64,000 nt of DNA from Buttiauxella noackiae ATCC 51607. GTDB taxonomy: Bacteria > Pseudomonadota > Gammaproteobacteria > Enterobacterales > Enterobacteriaceae. Position numbers and translations under genes: made by a program. The stretch is from the NCBI RefSeq assembly GCF_001654865.1, contig NZ_LXEO01000015.1, forward strand, positions 62,001-126,000, given 5' to 3'. Positions 7,931 to 15,918 of this stretch are shown here, in pieces. Position 1 is the stretch's first letter. The number at the start of each line of letters is the position of its first letter. The notes under the pieces are model-generated. The model searched no databases. It was not told the origin of the DNA and saw only the letters and a program-made list of their open reading frames with translations.

Positions 7931-9091
7931 GTGGTGAACAATAACCTTGATTTGACGGTAAATATTGCTGAGTTAGTGGCACTACGCCGTGATTTACATG
8001 CTCATCCCGAAATTGCTTTTGAAGAAACACGCACCAGTGATCGTGTCGCTAATTGCCTGCAACAATGGGGAGTCACCCATTGGCGCAATATCGGCGGAAC
8101 AGGTGTTGTTGGTGTGGTGGAAGGCGAACGCGGCCTTGGGCGCACTATCGCTCTGCGTGCGGATATGGATGCGCTGCCGATGGAAGAAGAAGGTACTCCG
8201 GAATATCGCTCCACTCATGCGGGCGCTTTTCACGGCTGCGGGCATGACGGGCACACCGCTATGTTGTTAGGTGCGGCGCATTGGTTTAGCCAAAACCGCG
8301 ATTTTGCCGGGAAAGTGGTGTTCTTGTTCCAGCCTGCCGAAGAAAACGGCGGTGGCGCACTGGCGATGCTGGAGGCCGGTGCTGAAACACAGTTTGACTG
8401 GGATGAAATTTACGGACTGCACAACGCTCCACATTTTGCGCCTGGGACATTTGGCGTGCTGGATGGCGCAATGCTGGCCTCATGTGACGATGTGTTGATA
8501 AGTATCGATGGCGTGGGTGGGCATGGTTCCGCACCAGAATTAACTCGCGACCCGGTGATTGCCGCAGCACAACTGGTCTGCGCATTACAAACGGTAGTCA
8601 GCCGTACCATCTCCCCCTCAGAAATGTCGGTGCTGAGCATCGGTAGCATGCATGCTGGCAGTACGCCGAACGTTATCCCTGCTCACGCCACACTTGCAGG
8701 CACATTGCGCACATTTAACGAAGCGGTACGCGCCCAGGCAAAGCGCCGTGTTGAGGCAATTTGCGAAGGGGTGGCAAAAACCTGCGAATGCGCGATTAGC
8801 GTTCGTTTTGCCAATGGTTCCCCGGCAACCGTCAACCACCCGGCTCAGGCCGAGGCCGCAGCAAAAAGTGCCGAAAAAGTGTTTGGCAAAGACAACGTGT
8901 TACGCAGTTTCCCACCGATGAACGGTTCAGAAGATTTCTCAGAGTTTTTATTACGCAGGCCCGGTGCTTATGTGCTGCTCGGCCAGGGAGGCGTTTTTTG
9001 CCATCACCCACAATACGATTTTAACGACGATGTACTGCCGCTGGGCGTGCGCTATTTCATTACCCTCGCCCTCGACCGCCTTTGTGCATAA
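7931..9091 (+). CDS. M20 amidohydrolase (hippurate/N-acyl amino acid hydrolase family)
   Basis: A cytoplasmic metallohydrolase of the M20D group, which cleaves N-acyl or N-benzoyl amino acids. The 386-residue product has the metal-binding motifs in order: HAHPEIAFEE, LRADMDALP, the HGCGHDGHTAML segment and FQPAEENGGGA. The dimerisation insert is at about residues 185-300. Translation appears to start at GTG 7931 or the adjacent GTG 7934, with an AGAGGG site upstream. It is followed after 31 bp by a periplasmic binding protein gene, and a LysR gene is divergent. This layout suggests uptake and hydrolysis of an acylated amino acid. The exact substrate, such as hippurate or acetyl-ornithine-like compounds, cannot be told. 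Confidence 0.88.
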   Translation: MVNNNLDLTVNIAELVALRRDLHAHPEIAFEETRTSDRVANCLQQWGVTHWRNIGGTGVVGVVEGERGLGRTIALRADMDALPMEEEGTPEYRSTHAGAFHGCGHDGHTAMLLGAAHWFSQNRDFAGKVVFLFQPAEENGGGALAMLEAGAETQFDWDEIYGLHNAPHFAPGTFGVLDGAMLASCDDVLISIDGVGGHGSAPELTRDPVIAAAQLVCALQTVVSRTISPSEMSVLSIGSMHAGSTPNVIPAHATLAGTLRTFNEAVRAQAKRRVEAICEGVAKTCECAISVRFANGSPATVNHPAQAEAAAKSAEKVFGKDNVLRSFPPMNGSEDFSEFLLRRPGAYVLLGQGGVFCHHPQYDFNDDVLPLGVRYFITLALDRLCA

Positions 9092-9122
9092 CAGCGCTAA
9101 CTGACTATCACCGGAGTGTAAG

Positions 9123-9881
9123 ATGAACAAATACGTTGCAGGGGTTTGTGGATTGCTGGCATTGACGGTCTGCCAGGCCGTTCAGGCGCAAACATTACGT
9201 TTTGGTACCGACCCCACTTATCCACCTTATGAATCGAAAAAGCCTGACGGAAGTTTGGTGGGACTGGACATTGCGATTGGCAATGAAATTTGCAAAACCG
9301 CAGGCGTCACCTGCCAGTGGGTTGAATCCGGTTTTGATGGTCTCATTCCGGGCCTGAATGCCAAAAAATTCGATGCGGTTATCTCCTCAATGGCCCCGAA
9401 TGCGCAGCGCCTGAAAGTCATCGACTTCAGCCAGACATTGTATGAAGACAACAGCCGCCTAATCTCTGCCAAAAATGCACCGTTGAAACCGGATGCCGCA
9501 TCGCTGAGCGGAAAAAATGTCGGCGTATTACAAGGCTCAGTACAGGCAAAATATGCGGATGCGAAATGGCGCTCGCAAGGTGCCAACGTCACGGAATATC
9601 CCGATCAACAGTCGATTTACGGCGACTTAGCCAATGGCCGACTGGATGCCACTTTTGTCGTTGCCACCTCCGGGCAATCAGCCTTTCTTGACCAACCGAT
9701 TGGCAAAGAGTACGCCTTCTCGGGTGAGCCGGTGAAAGACCCGATGTTATCCGCCAATAGCGCCATCGGTGTGCGCAAAGGTGATGAGCAGACGCTGAAA
9801 CTTATCAATGATGCACTCACAAAAATGACGCAGGACGGCACTGTGGCCAGGCTGGAAAAAGAGTATCTCGGCAAGCATTAA
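9123..9881 (+). CDS. Periplasmic amino-acid binding protein (SBP family 3, ArgT/HisJ-like)
   Basis: A 252-residue periplasmic solute receptor for a polar amino-acid ABC importer. It has a signal peptide (MNKYVAGV to VQAQ) cleaved near residue 22. The classical family-3 opening follows (LRFGTDPTYPPYES), then VGLDIAIGNEIC, the DGLIPGL loop and DFSQTLYE. It is co-directional with the amidohydrolase gene 31 bp upstream and has a good ribosome site (CCGGAGTG). No permease or ATPase gene follows, so it must dock onto a transporter encoded elsewhere. The permease/ATPase at 13.7-15.4 kb is one candidate. Confidence 0.88.
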   Translation: MNKYVAGVCGLLALTVCQAVQAQTLRFGTDPTYPPYESKKPDGSLVGLDIAIGNEICKTAGVTCQWVESGFDGLIPGLNAKKFDAVISSMAPNAQRLKVIDFSQTLYEDNSRLISAKNAPLKPDAASLSGKNVGVLQGSVQAKYADAKWRSQGANVTEYPDQQSIYGDLANGRLDATFVVATSGQSAFLDQPIGKEYAFSGEPVKDPMLSANSAIGVRKGDEQTLKLINDALTKMTQDGTVARLEKEYLGKH

Positions 9882-9887
9882 CCTTCG

Positions 9888-9913
9888 GCTGTCTCAGTCA
9901 GTGCTGAGACAGC
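9888..9913 (+). terminator. Hairpin after the binding-protein gene
   Basis: GCTGTCTCAG and CTGAGACAGC form a perfect 10-bp stem with a 6-nt loop, starting 6 bp after the stop codon. There is no long T-run. Confidence 0.55.
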
Positions 9914-9922
9914 ACAGCTTAT

Positions 9923-9986
9923 CGTAAACATAAAATTACACTTCATGTAACCCTCATTTGACGCAGTCACAACAATCCCTTACCCT
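9923..9986 (+). promoter_or_regulatory. tyrP promoter with two TyrR-box-like sites
   Basis: CGTAAA-N6-ATTACA (9923-9940) and TGTAAC-N6-TTGACG (9946-9963) both resemble the TyrR box TGTAAA-N6-TTTACA, and their starts are 23 bp apart. The second overlaps a possible -35 (TTGACG, 9958-9963) spaced 17 bp from a weak -10 (TACCCT, 9981-9986). Tandem TyrR boxes, one over the -35, are also the known arrangement at E. coli tyrP. Confidence 0.55.
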
Positions 9987-10031
9987 GCGCGGCATAATCT
10001 CGTTATTACAAGCGTAAATTCAGAGGGAAGC

Positions 10032-11243
10032 GTGAAGAATCGCACTCTTGGCAGTATCTTTATCGTGGCTGGCACCACAATTGGCGCAGGAATGTTGGCA
10101 ATGCCATTGGCTTCAGCAGGCGTTGGGTTTGGGGTGACTTTCCTGTTGCTCATCGGCCTGTGGGGGTTGATGTGTTACACAGCACTGCTTCTGGTCGAAG
10201 TTTATCAGCATGTTTCCGCCGACACAGGGCTTGGCACCCTTGCCCGCCGCTACCTTGGGCGTCCAGGACAATGGCTTACCGGTTTTAGCATGTTGTTCCT
10301 GATGTATGCGTTAACGGCGGCGTACATCAGCGGTGCAGGTGAACTGCTGGCCGCAAGTCTGAATCAATGGTTTGCATCCTCAATCTCCGTTACAACCGGG
10401 GTTTTACTGTTCACGATTGTTGCCGGTGGCATTGTCTGCATCGGCACTCATATGGTGGATATGTTTAACCGCGTACTGTTCAGCGCCAAGGTGATTATGT
10501 TGGTGGTGATGCTGGGGCTGATGATGCCGCACATCCATCACACTAATTTACTGACGTTGCCTCTGGAGAAAGGCCTGGCTCTTTCAGCGATTCCGGTGAT
10601 CTTCACCTCGTTTGGTTTCCACGGCAGCGTGCCGAGTATTGTCAGTTACCTTGACGGCAATCTGCGCAAACTGCGTTGGGTGTTTATCATCGGCAGCGCA
10701 ATTCCGTTAGTTGCCTATATCTTCTGGCAAGTTGCCACGCTGGGTGCGATTGATTCTGGTGTGTTCAGTGGGCTGTTAGCCAACCATTCAGGGCTGAATG
10801 GTTTGTTGCAGGCGGTTCGTGAAGTAGTGGCCTCGCCGCACGTTGAATTAGCGGTGCATCTGTTTGCGGATCTGGCACTGGCGACTTCATTCCTGGGTGT
10901 ATCGTTAGGGTTGTTTGATTACCTGAGCGACCTCTTTTCGCGTCCCCGTAATGCATCTGGCCGTGTGCAAACAGGGTTGATGACATTTGCGCCGCCGTTA
11001 GTTTTCGCTCTGTTTTACCCACAAGGGTTTGTGATGGCGCTGGGTTATGCCGGTGTTGCGCTGGCAATACTGGCGTTAATTATCCCGTCGCTTTTGGTCT
11101 GGAAAAGTCGCCAGACTCAAAAAGAGCCTGGCTACCGTGTTGCTGGCGGCAAACCGCTGCTGATTCTGGTGTTTGCCTGCGGTATCGCCGTGATTGTGAT
11201 TCAGGCGTTGATTGCGTCTGGCGCATTGCCGGAAGTGGGTTAA
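10032..11243 (+). CDS. tyrP: Tyrosine-specific transport protein TyrP
   Basis: Inner-membrane proton-coupled tyrosine importer of the aromatic amino acid permease (HAAAP) family. The 403-residue product has the same length as E. coli TyrP and is collinear with it. Conserved stretches include [15 protein letters not shown] at the N-terminus, the [14 protein letters not shown] loop, [12 protein letters not shown] and [12 protein letters not shown]. Eleven hydrophobic segments are visible. The gene is monocistronic, with a hairpin upstream and a convergent gene starting directly after its stop. Tandem TyrR-like boxes in the promoter imply the usual tyrosine/phenylalanine control. Confidence 0.95.
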   Translation: MKNRTLGSIFIVAGTTIGAGMLAMPLASAGVGFGVTFLLLIGLWGLMCYTALLLVEVYQHVSADTGLGTLARRYLGRPGQWLTGFSMLFLMYALTAAYISGAGELLAASLNQWFASSISVTTGVLLFTIVAGGIVCIGTHMVDMFNRVLFSAKVIMLVVMLGLMMPHIHHTNLLTLPLEKGLALSAIPVIFTSFGFHGSVPSIVSYLDGNLRKLRWVFIIGSAIPLVAYIFWQVATLGAIDSGVFSGLLANHSGLNGLLQAVREVVASPHVELAVHLFADLALATSFLGVSLGLFDYLSDLFSRPRNASGRVQTGLMTFAPPLVFALFYPQGFVMALGYAGVALAILALIIPSLLVWKSRQTQKEPGYRVAGGKPLLILVFACGIAVIVIQALIASGALPEVG

Positions 11244-12134
11244 TTACACCAGCCCTGTGTTGACGCGCTTGCCTATCTCTTTAAGCTGCGAGTACTTCTC
11301 AAGCAGAGATGGGCCGTCATCCAGGCTCATGGCAAACATCCACATGTAGGTCATGACAGAGTAAATATGCCCGGCGTTCCCGACACCTTTCACGGTCATA
11401 AGCCAAATGGTCATCGCGAAAAGGAACGCTGCGGCAATACCAATAGATAAATAGCCGTATGCCTCCCGGTCGGACAAGCGAATACGGACACGCGCCAAAA
11501 AGTTGTAATGCTTGTTCAGCGTGTTTTCACTGGCAGTGCCGACAAAACCCACCTCTTTTTCCAGCCTGTCGTTGAGCTTCTCATATAACATTTCATTCTT
11601 GCGTGTATAGCTCGGCAGGAACATCACGAAGAAAATCAACACACCCAGACAAGCGACACCTGCCCAGAACTCAATCGTCAACAACATAATGACTGCGCCG
11701 ATAATTGATGCCACGGAGGTAATCAGTAGCGGCAGGTGTGTTTCAAAGAAATTGACAAATTCACGTGACAACGTCACGCGAGCGGCAATGGTCGAATGGC
11801 TATGATCATCCTCGCGCTGTGCAAGGATCACCGGCACGGCAAGTCCGGCATAGATTCTGGCAAATGTCCGGGTATCCATGCTGCGGCGTGCAGCACCTAT
11901 CGCCCACATCACAAAGACCACCAGCGCATACAGCAATGCATGTAGCGGTTGCCCTTTAATGATGGCGTTGATGGCAAATCCGGCCATTAATGGATAAAGC
12001 AAATAGATGATGTTTTCAGCGACCACCAGCATCAGCGTAATCACTAATTTTTTACTGTGGAGTTTTGCGAGTTTTTTTAATGTATTCATTGCGCCGCGTG
12101 ATGGTTTAAGCTCCGCGGTTTGGGTCGTATGCAT
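11244..12134 (-). CDS. ABC-transporter six-TM domain protein without an ATPase domain
   Basis: A 296-residue integral membrane protein resembling the transmembrane half of ABC exporters (Pfam ABC_membrane_3-like). It has hydrophobic segments at about residues 30-50, 65-85, 140-160, 165-185 and 240-260. Coupling-helix-like cytoplasmic loops such as REFVNFFETHLP and NTLNKHYNFLARVRI lie between them. No Walker A, signature or Walker B motif is present, and no ATPase gene adjoins it, so it is either a stand-alone relative or uses a partner elsewhere. It is divergent from a TetR gene with two palindromes between them, which points to TetR control. The function is unknown. Confidence 0.8.
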   Translation of the reverse strand: MHTTQTAELKPSRGAMNTLKKLAKLHSKKLVITLMLVVAENIIYLLYPLMAGFAINAIIKGQPLHALLYALVVFVMWAIGAARRSMDTRTFARIYAGLAVPVILAQREDDHSHSTIAARVTLSREFVNFFETHLPLLITSVASIIGAVIMLLTIEFWAGVACLGVLIFFVMFLPSYTRKNEMLYEKLNDRLEKEVGFVGTASENTLNKHYNFLARVRIRLSDREAYGYLSIGIAAAFLFAMTIWLMTVKGVGNAGHIYSVMTYMWMFAMSLDDGPSLLEKYSQLKEIGKRVNTGLV

Positions 12135-12160
12135 GACTTTGTATTCTTAAATTGTTATTC

Positions 12161-12209
12161 TTGAGCGGTTGCTCAAGAGTGAAGGAAGTCTATTTGAGCA
12201 CTTGCTCAA
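12161..12209. promoter_or_regulatory. Twin TetR operator palindromes
   Basis: Two perfect-armed palindromes lie between the divergent start codons: TTGAGCGGTTGCTCAA (12161-12176) and TTGAGCACTTGCTCAA (12194-12209). Arms TTGAGC/GCTCAA flank a 4-bp centre, and the sites are 33 bp apart, about three helical turns. They are the obvious binding sites for the adjacent TetR protein. Confidence 0.8.
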
Positions 12210-12228
12210 AGTCAACGAAGGTGCCGTT

Positions 12229-12813
12229 ATGAAAGAGAAAGCGTCTGTTCTGAAAGAGAATATTCTTGATGCAGCGATCGCCCTGTTTACTGAAAAAGGA
12301 GTGGAAAAGGTCACCACTCGCGAATTAACAGAACAGGTTGGGATAGCCCGTAGCCACATTTACCACTATTTCCCGGACTGGCAGACGTTATGCATTGCAG
12401 CATTTTCGCGCTTTATGTACGCAGAACTGGACGCTTTTAGCCAAAAAACGCGTGCCTTGCCGCCGGAGCAAGGTTTGAATATTTTTGTTGAAGACTATTT
12501 ACCGGACCGTGCTGACGCGGTGTGGGAGCTGTATGGATCGTTGTGGCGCCTGGCCGTGCATAACAAGGTTTACGCCGATCTGGCGTTAACGTTGACCGAA
12601 AAGTGGGATGCTTTGCTGGCGAGTATTATTGAGTCGGGCATTGAAAGCGGCGTTTTCCGCCAGACCGATGTCTGGCGAACAACCCGTCAGCTTGGTGCAT
12701 TGCTTAACGGGTATTCGGATCAACTGATTATCGATAGCGCGCCACTTGCCCGCGATCAGGCTTTAGAAGATATCCAGGCATTTATCAGTCAGATTTTAAT
12801 TACGGATAAGTGA
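12229..12813 (+). CDS. TetR-family transcriptional regulator
   Basis: A 194-residue TetR repressor. The HTH domain is at about residues 8-55 (LKENILDAAIALFTEKG and the recognition region HIYHYFPDW). The remainder is an all-helical ligand-binding and dimerisation domain. ATG 12229 (MKEKASVL) is preferred, because the upstream in-frame start at 12169 would translate through one of the operator palindromes. It is divergent from the membrane-only ABC protein and probably represses both genes through the twin palindromes. Its 3' end overlaps the convergent binding-protein gene by 14 bp. The ligand is unknown. Confidence 0.88.
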   Translation: MKEKASVLKENILDAAIALFTEKGVEKVTTRELTEQVGIARSHIYHYFPDWQTLCIAAFSRFMYAELDAFSQKTRALPPEQGLNIFVEDYLPDRADAVWELYGSLWRLAVHNKVYADLALTLTEKWDALLASIIESGIESGVFRQTDVWRTTRQLGALLNGYSDQLIIDSAPLARDQALEDIQAFISQILITDK

Positions 12814-13696
12814 TCCCCGGGGGATTCACTTCAGACGAAGCGACTTCTTCACCCTTTTCACCCCATCTGTCGAGAACTTGCTGGTATTCGCCACGTTTCG
12901 CTGCACCATCGAGGGCTGCCTGTAATGCATAAACCAGCCCGTTCCCTTTTTTGGTAGTGGTCGCAACATAGGCTTTCTTAGGCCCAAGCCCTACAACACG
13001 CGTTTTCCCAGTCAGAGCCGCTTTATAGGCCGCCACACTCTGCGGGCCGAAGGTCGCATCAGCTCTTCCGGCCTGAATATAGAGGTTGCCGGAAGCGTCA
13101 TCCGTCAGGTAAATCGGCTGAGCCGGTTTGCGCCCTGCTTGTTCATTTTGGTCATTCCAGCCCAACAGAATTTTTTCCTGATTCGTACCGGAACCTAAAA
13201 TAATTCGTAACCCGCTAACATCTGCTGGCCCTTCAATTTTTTGAATCGGGCTGTCTGATTTCACCGAAAATGCCAGAGAATCTACGCGATAGGTCGCAAA
13301 ATCAAACTTAGTTTTACGCTGCTCGGTTACCGCAATATTCACTAATGCCACATCATAGCGACCGGATGTAATGCCAAGAGGCCAGTCTTCCCAGGCGGTA
13401 GGCACAAGTTTGAGTTTTAGCCCTAAGCTATCGGCCAGTAAACGTGCAATATCAGGATCGCTACCGATCCTTGTGCGGTTATCACTTGCAAGCATTGCAA
13501 GCGGTGGCGAATTTAGCGCTGAAATCGCCACAGTCAGGGTGCCCGGCTCAACAAATTTATAGCCTTGTGGAATTTTACTGATAGCCACAGGGTCTTTAGC
13601 CGTATGTATCGGCACTTCATTAGCTTTAAGATCAAGACTTCCCTGTGCAAAGCTCGCCGAGCTAACTATCAGCAGCGCCAGTGGGACAAATTTCAT
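12800..13696 (-). CDS. Amino-acid ABC importer binding protein, copy 2
   Basis: A 298-residue family-3 periplasmic binding protein with a signal peptide cleaved near residue 18 (FAQG). It is clearly paralogous to the binding protein at 15919-16854. Shared segments include ALNSPPL, the SWEDWPLG-type loop, KFDFATYR, SPIQKIE and LGSGTNQE. It is the last gene of an eight-gene minus-strand operon, 9 bp after the ATPase gene. The two receptors may widen substrate range, as TcyJ/TcyK do in the Bacillus ytm operon. Substrates in this family are cystine-like or S-substituted amino acids, but specificity here is inference. Confidence 0.85.
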   Translation of the reverse strand: MKFVPLALLIVSSASFAQGSLDLKANEVPIHTAKDPVAISKIPQGYKFVEPGTLTVAISALNSPPLAMLASDNRTRIGSDPDIARLLADSLGLKLKLVPTAWEDWPLGITSGRYDVALVNIAVTEQRKTKFDFATYRVDSLAFSVKSDSPIQKIEGPADVSGLRIILGSGTNQEKILLGWNDQNEQAGRKPAQPIYLTDDASGNLYIQAGRADATFGPQSVAAYKAALTGKTRVVGLGPKKAYVATTTKKGNGLVYALQAALDGAAKRGEYQQVLDRWGEKGEEVASSEVNPPGITYP

Positions 13697-13705
13697 AACT
13701 GCTCC

Positions 13706-14485
13706 TTAGAGAACTTTTGATAAAAACTGACGCGTTCGCGAATGTTGTGGATGGTTAAGCACTTCGTCGCTGCAGCCTTGCTCAACGATTTTCCCGTCGA
13801 CCATAAACACCACGTTATCCGCCACTTCACGGGCAAATCCTATCTCATGGGTGACGACCACAAGCGTTGTGCCAGATCGGGCCAGTTTTTTAATCACATC
13901 CAGCACTTCGCCCACCAGCTCCGGATCGAGTGCGGACGTAGGTTCATCAAACAGCATCACGCGTGGGCGCAATGCCAGCGCACGGGCTATGGCGATACGT
14001 TGCTGCTGACCGCCGGAAAGATGGCGCGACCAGGCATCCGCTTTATTACGCAGCCCCACCACATCAAGTAATTGATAGGCTTGTTCAATAGCCGCTTTTC
14101 GGCTCAGCTGTTTATGGGCAATCGGTGCTTCGATCAGGTTTTCCAGTACCGTGAGATGCGGGAACAAATTGAAGTTTTGAAATACATAGCCAACGTTGAT
14201 GCGCTGACGCAGGATCTCTTTTTCTTTCAGTTCATACAGCTTGTCGCCGGCCTGACGATAGCCAATGTAATCACCATCAATCTGGATGAAACCCTCATCT
14301 ACACGTTCAAGATGATTAATCGCGCGCAACAAGGTGGATTTACCGGAGCCTGACGGCCCAAGGATCACCGTCACAGAACCGGGCTCCAGTTCCAGTGAGA
14401 CGTTATCCAGCGCTTTATGACGGCCAAAATATTTACTCACGCCGGTAATCGAAATTTGGCCAGTCTGGTTATGGGAGTGGTACAT
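13706..14485 (-). CDS. Amino-acid ABC importer ATPase (GlnQ/TcyN/YxeO type)
   Basis: A 259-residue cytoplasmic ATPase of a polar amino-acid importer. The motifs are Walker A GPSGSGKST, the Q-loop YVFQNFNLFPH, signature LSGGQQQR, Walker B VMLFDEPTSALD and the switch HEIGFA. The start at ATG 14485 (MYHSHNQT) lies inside the permease 3' end, a 17-bp overlap that implies translational coupling. A longer frame to 14590 would read through permease coding sequence. It is the ATPase for the permease upstream and for one or both paralogous binding proteins. Confidence 0.9.
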   Translation of the reverse strand: MYHSHNQTGQISITGVSKYFGRHKALDNVSLELEPGSVTVILGPSGSGKSTLLRAINHLERVDEGFIQIDGDYIGYRQAGDKLYELKEKEILRQRINVGYVFQNFNLFPHLTVLENLIEAPIAHKQLSRKAAIEQAYQLLDVVGLRNKADAWSRHLSGGQQQRIAIARALALRPRVMLFDEPTSALDPELVGEVLDVIKKLARSGTTLVVVTHEIGFAREVADNVVFMVDGKIVEQGCSDEVLNHPQHSRTRQFLSKVL

Positions 14486-15395
14486 GGGCGGCCTCCTGGG
14501 TATGCAGCACAGGCTGATGTGACGGATGACGAGCTGGAGTTTGTTGATTAATCGCGGAGCGGCGTTCACTACGTGCCAGCCAGCGTTCAACCAGATGTTG
14601 AATCAGCGACAATACGCTTGTGATAACCAGATACCAGACCGCCCCCACCATTAGCAGTGGGATCACTTCCTGGGTGCGGTTGTAGATCATCTGAATGGTG
14701 TAGAACAGCTCAGGCATCGCCAACACGTAAACCATCGCCGTGCCTTTAGCGAGACTGATAATTTCATTAAAACCTGAAGGCAAAATAGTGCGCAGCGCCT
14801 GCGGCAGAATAATACGCAGCGTACGACGCCATGCGGGTAGCCCTAACGCTGCCGCCGCTTCATATTGCCCGTGATCCACGCCCAGGAAACCACCGCGAAT
14901 GATCTCGGCTGTATAGGCGCTTTGCACTAACGTCAGGCCAACCACGGCGGTAGAAAACTGCCCCAACACGTTTATCGTTTGGTAACTTCCCCACTGAATC
15001 TGGGTAAACGGAATACCAATCGAGAGCGTGTCGTACAGATAGGAGAAGTTATAGAGAATAATCAGCACGACAATCAGCGGCAGTGAACGAAACAGCCAGA
15101 TATAACTCCACGCAAGGCTATTTAGCAGCCACGAAGACGAAAGCCGTGCCAGCGCCAGCATTCCGCCAATCACTACACTCAGCACAGTCCCTATTAGCGT
15201 CAGCAGTAAAGTTTGCGCCAGTCCTTCAAGAATTACCGGATCGAAGAACCAGCGGGCAAATACGCTCCACTCCCAGCGGGGGTTAAATGCAACCGACTGG
15301 ATAACCACAGCCAGTACAAACAGAGCGATAATCGCACCGAGTGTTCTGAGCGGATAGCGCGCAGGCACCACTTTAATCGTTGATGGGGTATGCAT
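14469..15395 (-). CDS. Amino-acid ABC importer permease (HisMQ/YxeN type)
   Basis: A 308-residue inner-membrane permease with five main hydrophobic segments. The amino-acid-permease EAA loop (EAAAALGLPAWRRTLRIILP) is the site that docks the ATPase. A proline- and histidine-containing hydrophilic tail of about 30 residues overlaps the ATPase start. Only one permease gene is present, so it would form a homodimer, as in the Bacillus yxe system; the ytm system has two. The gene lies 9 bp downstream of the GNAT gene. Confidence 0.9.
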   Translation of the reverse strand: MHTPSTIKVVPARYPLRTLGAIIALFVLAVVIQSVAFNPRWEWSVFARWFFDPVILEGLAQTLLLTLIGTVLSVVIGGMLALARLSSSWLLNSLAWSYIWLFRSLPLIVVLIILYNFSYLYDTLSIGIPFTQIQWGSYQTINVLGQFSTAVVGLTLVQSAYTAEIIRGGFLGVDHGQYEAAAALGLPAWRRTLRIILPQALRTILPSGFNEIISLAKGTAMVYVLAMPELFYTIQMIYNRTQEVIPLLMVGAVWYLVITSVLSLIQHLVERWLARSERRSAINQQTPARHPSHQPVLHTQEAAHVPLP

Positions 15396-15404
15396 AAGTA
15401 CTCC

Positions 15405-15908
15405 TCAGGCCGTTTTGCTCAGACGAGCTAACTCTTTGGTAAAACGCAGGCGGCCGTCGAACGGAGCCACACTGTATTCTTCCCGGTTACGGTGAATATC
15501 AAACTGCGGTTGATAGCCAAGGCTCAGATAAAGCTTCACCGCTTCTGGCTGGCGAAAACCGGTAGTCAGATAGATATGGCGATAACCGGCAATCTGCGCG
15601 CGACTTTCCAGCTCACGCATCACACGCTGAGCAAGCCCTTGTTGGCGTAGTGCAGGATGCGTCCAGATCCGTTTCACTTCGGCTGTCTGCTCGTCGAATG
15701 GCTTATAAGCGCCAGTGGCAATAATTTCACCGTCACGCTCCAGAACAATAAACAGCCCCTGTGGTGTCAGATACCATTCGGTTAGTTCGACTTCAGCATC
15801 ACGGGAAAAATAGTCGCCGTAGCGCGCTTCATATTCTTGAAACAGCCCAGCAATAATCGGCTGTAGTTCTGGCGCCTCAGGTGAAACATCACGAAATTGT
15901 TCACGCAT
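15405..15908 (-). CDS. GNAT N-acetyltransferase (YxeL/SnaA-like by context)
   Basis: A 167-residue acetyltransferase with the GNAT acetyl-CoA loop in the form RQQGLAQRVM and a following YLTTGFRQPEAVKLYLSLGY segment. It sits between binding-protein and permease genes of the S-modified-cysteine-type operon. In the Bacillus yxe and ytm operons, the equivalent enzyme N-acetylates S-(2-succino)cysteine or related thioethers before a monooxygenase cleaves the C-S bond. That role is inferred from synteny. The general family call is firm. Confidence 0.85.
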   Translation of the reverse strand: MREQFRDVSPEAPELQPIIAGLFQEYEARYGDYFSRDAEVELTEWYLTPQGLFIVLERDGEIIATGAYKPFDEQTAEVKRIWTHPALRQQGLAQRVMRELESRAQIAGYRHIYLTTGFRQPEAVKLYLSLGYQPQFDIHRNREEYSVAPFDGRLRFTKELARLSKTA

Positions 15909-15918
15909 GTTCTGCTCC

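Noticed and set aside
11244-12134. Pseudogene of a full-length ABC exporter
   Set aside because: No ATPase remnant is found downstream; tyrP ends directly beside the stop codon. The frame is intact and tightly regulated, and half-size members of this family exist.
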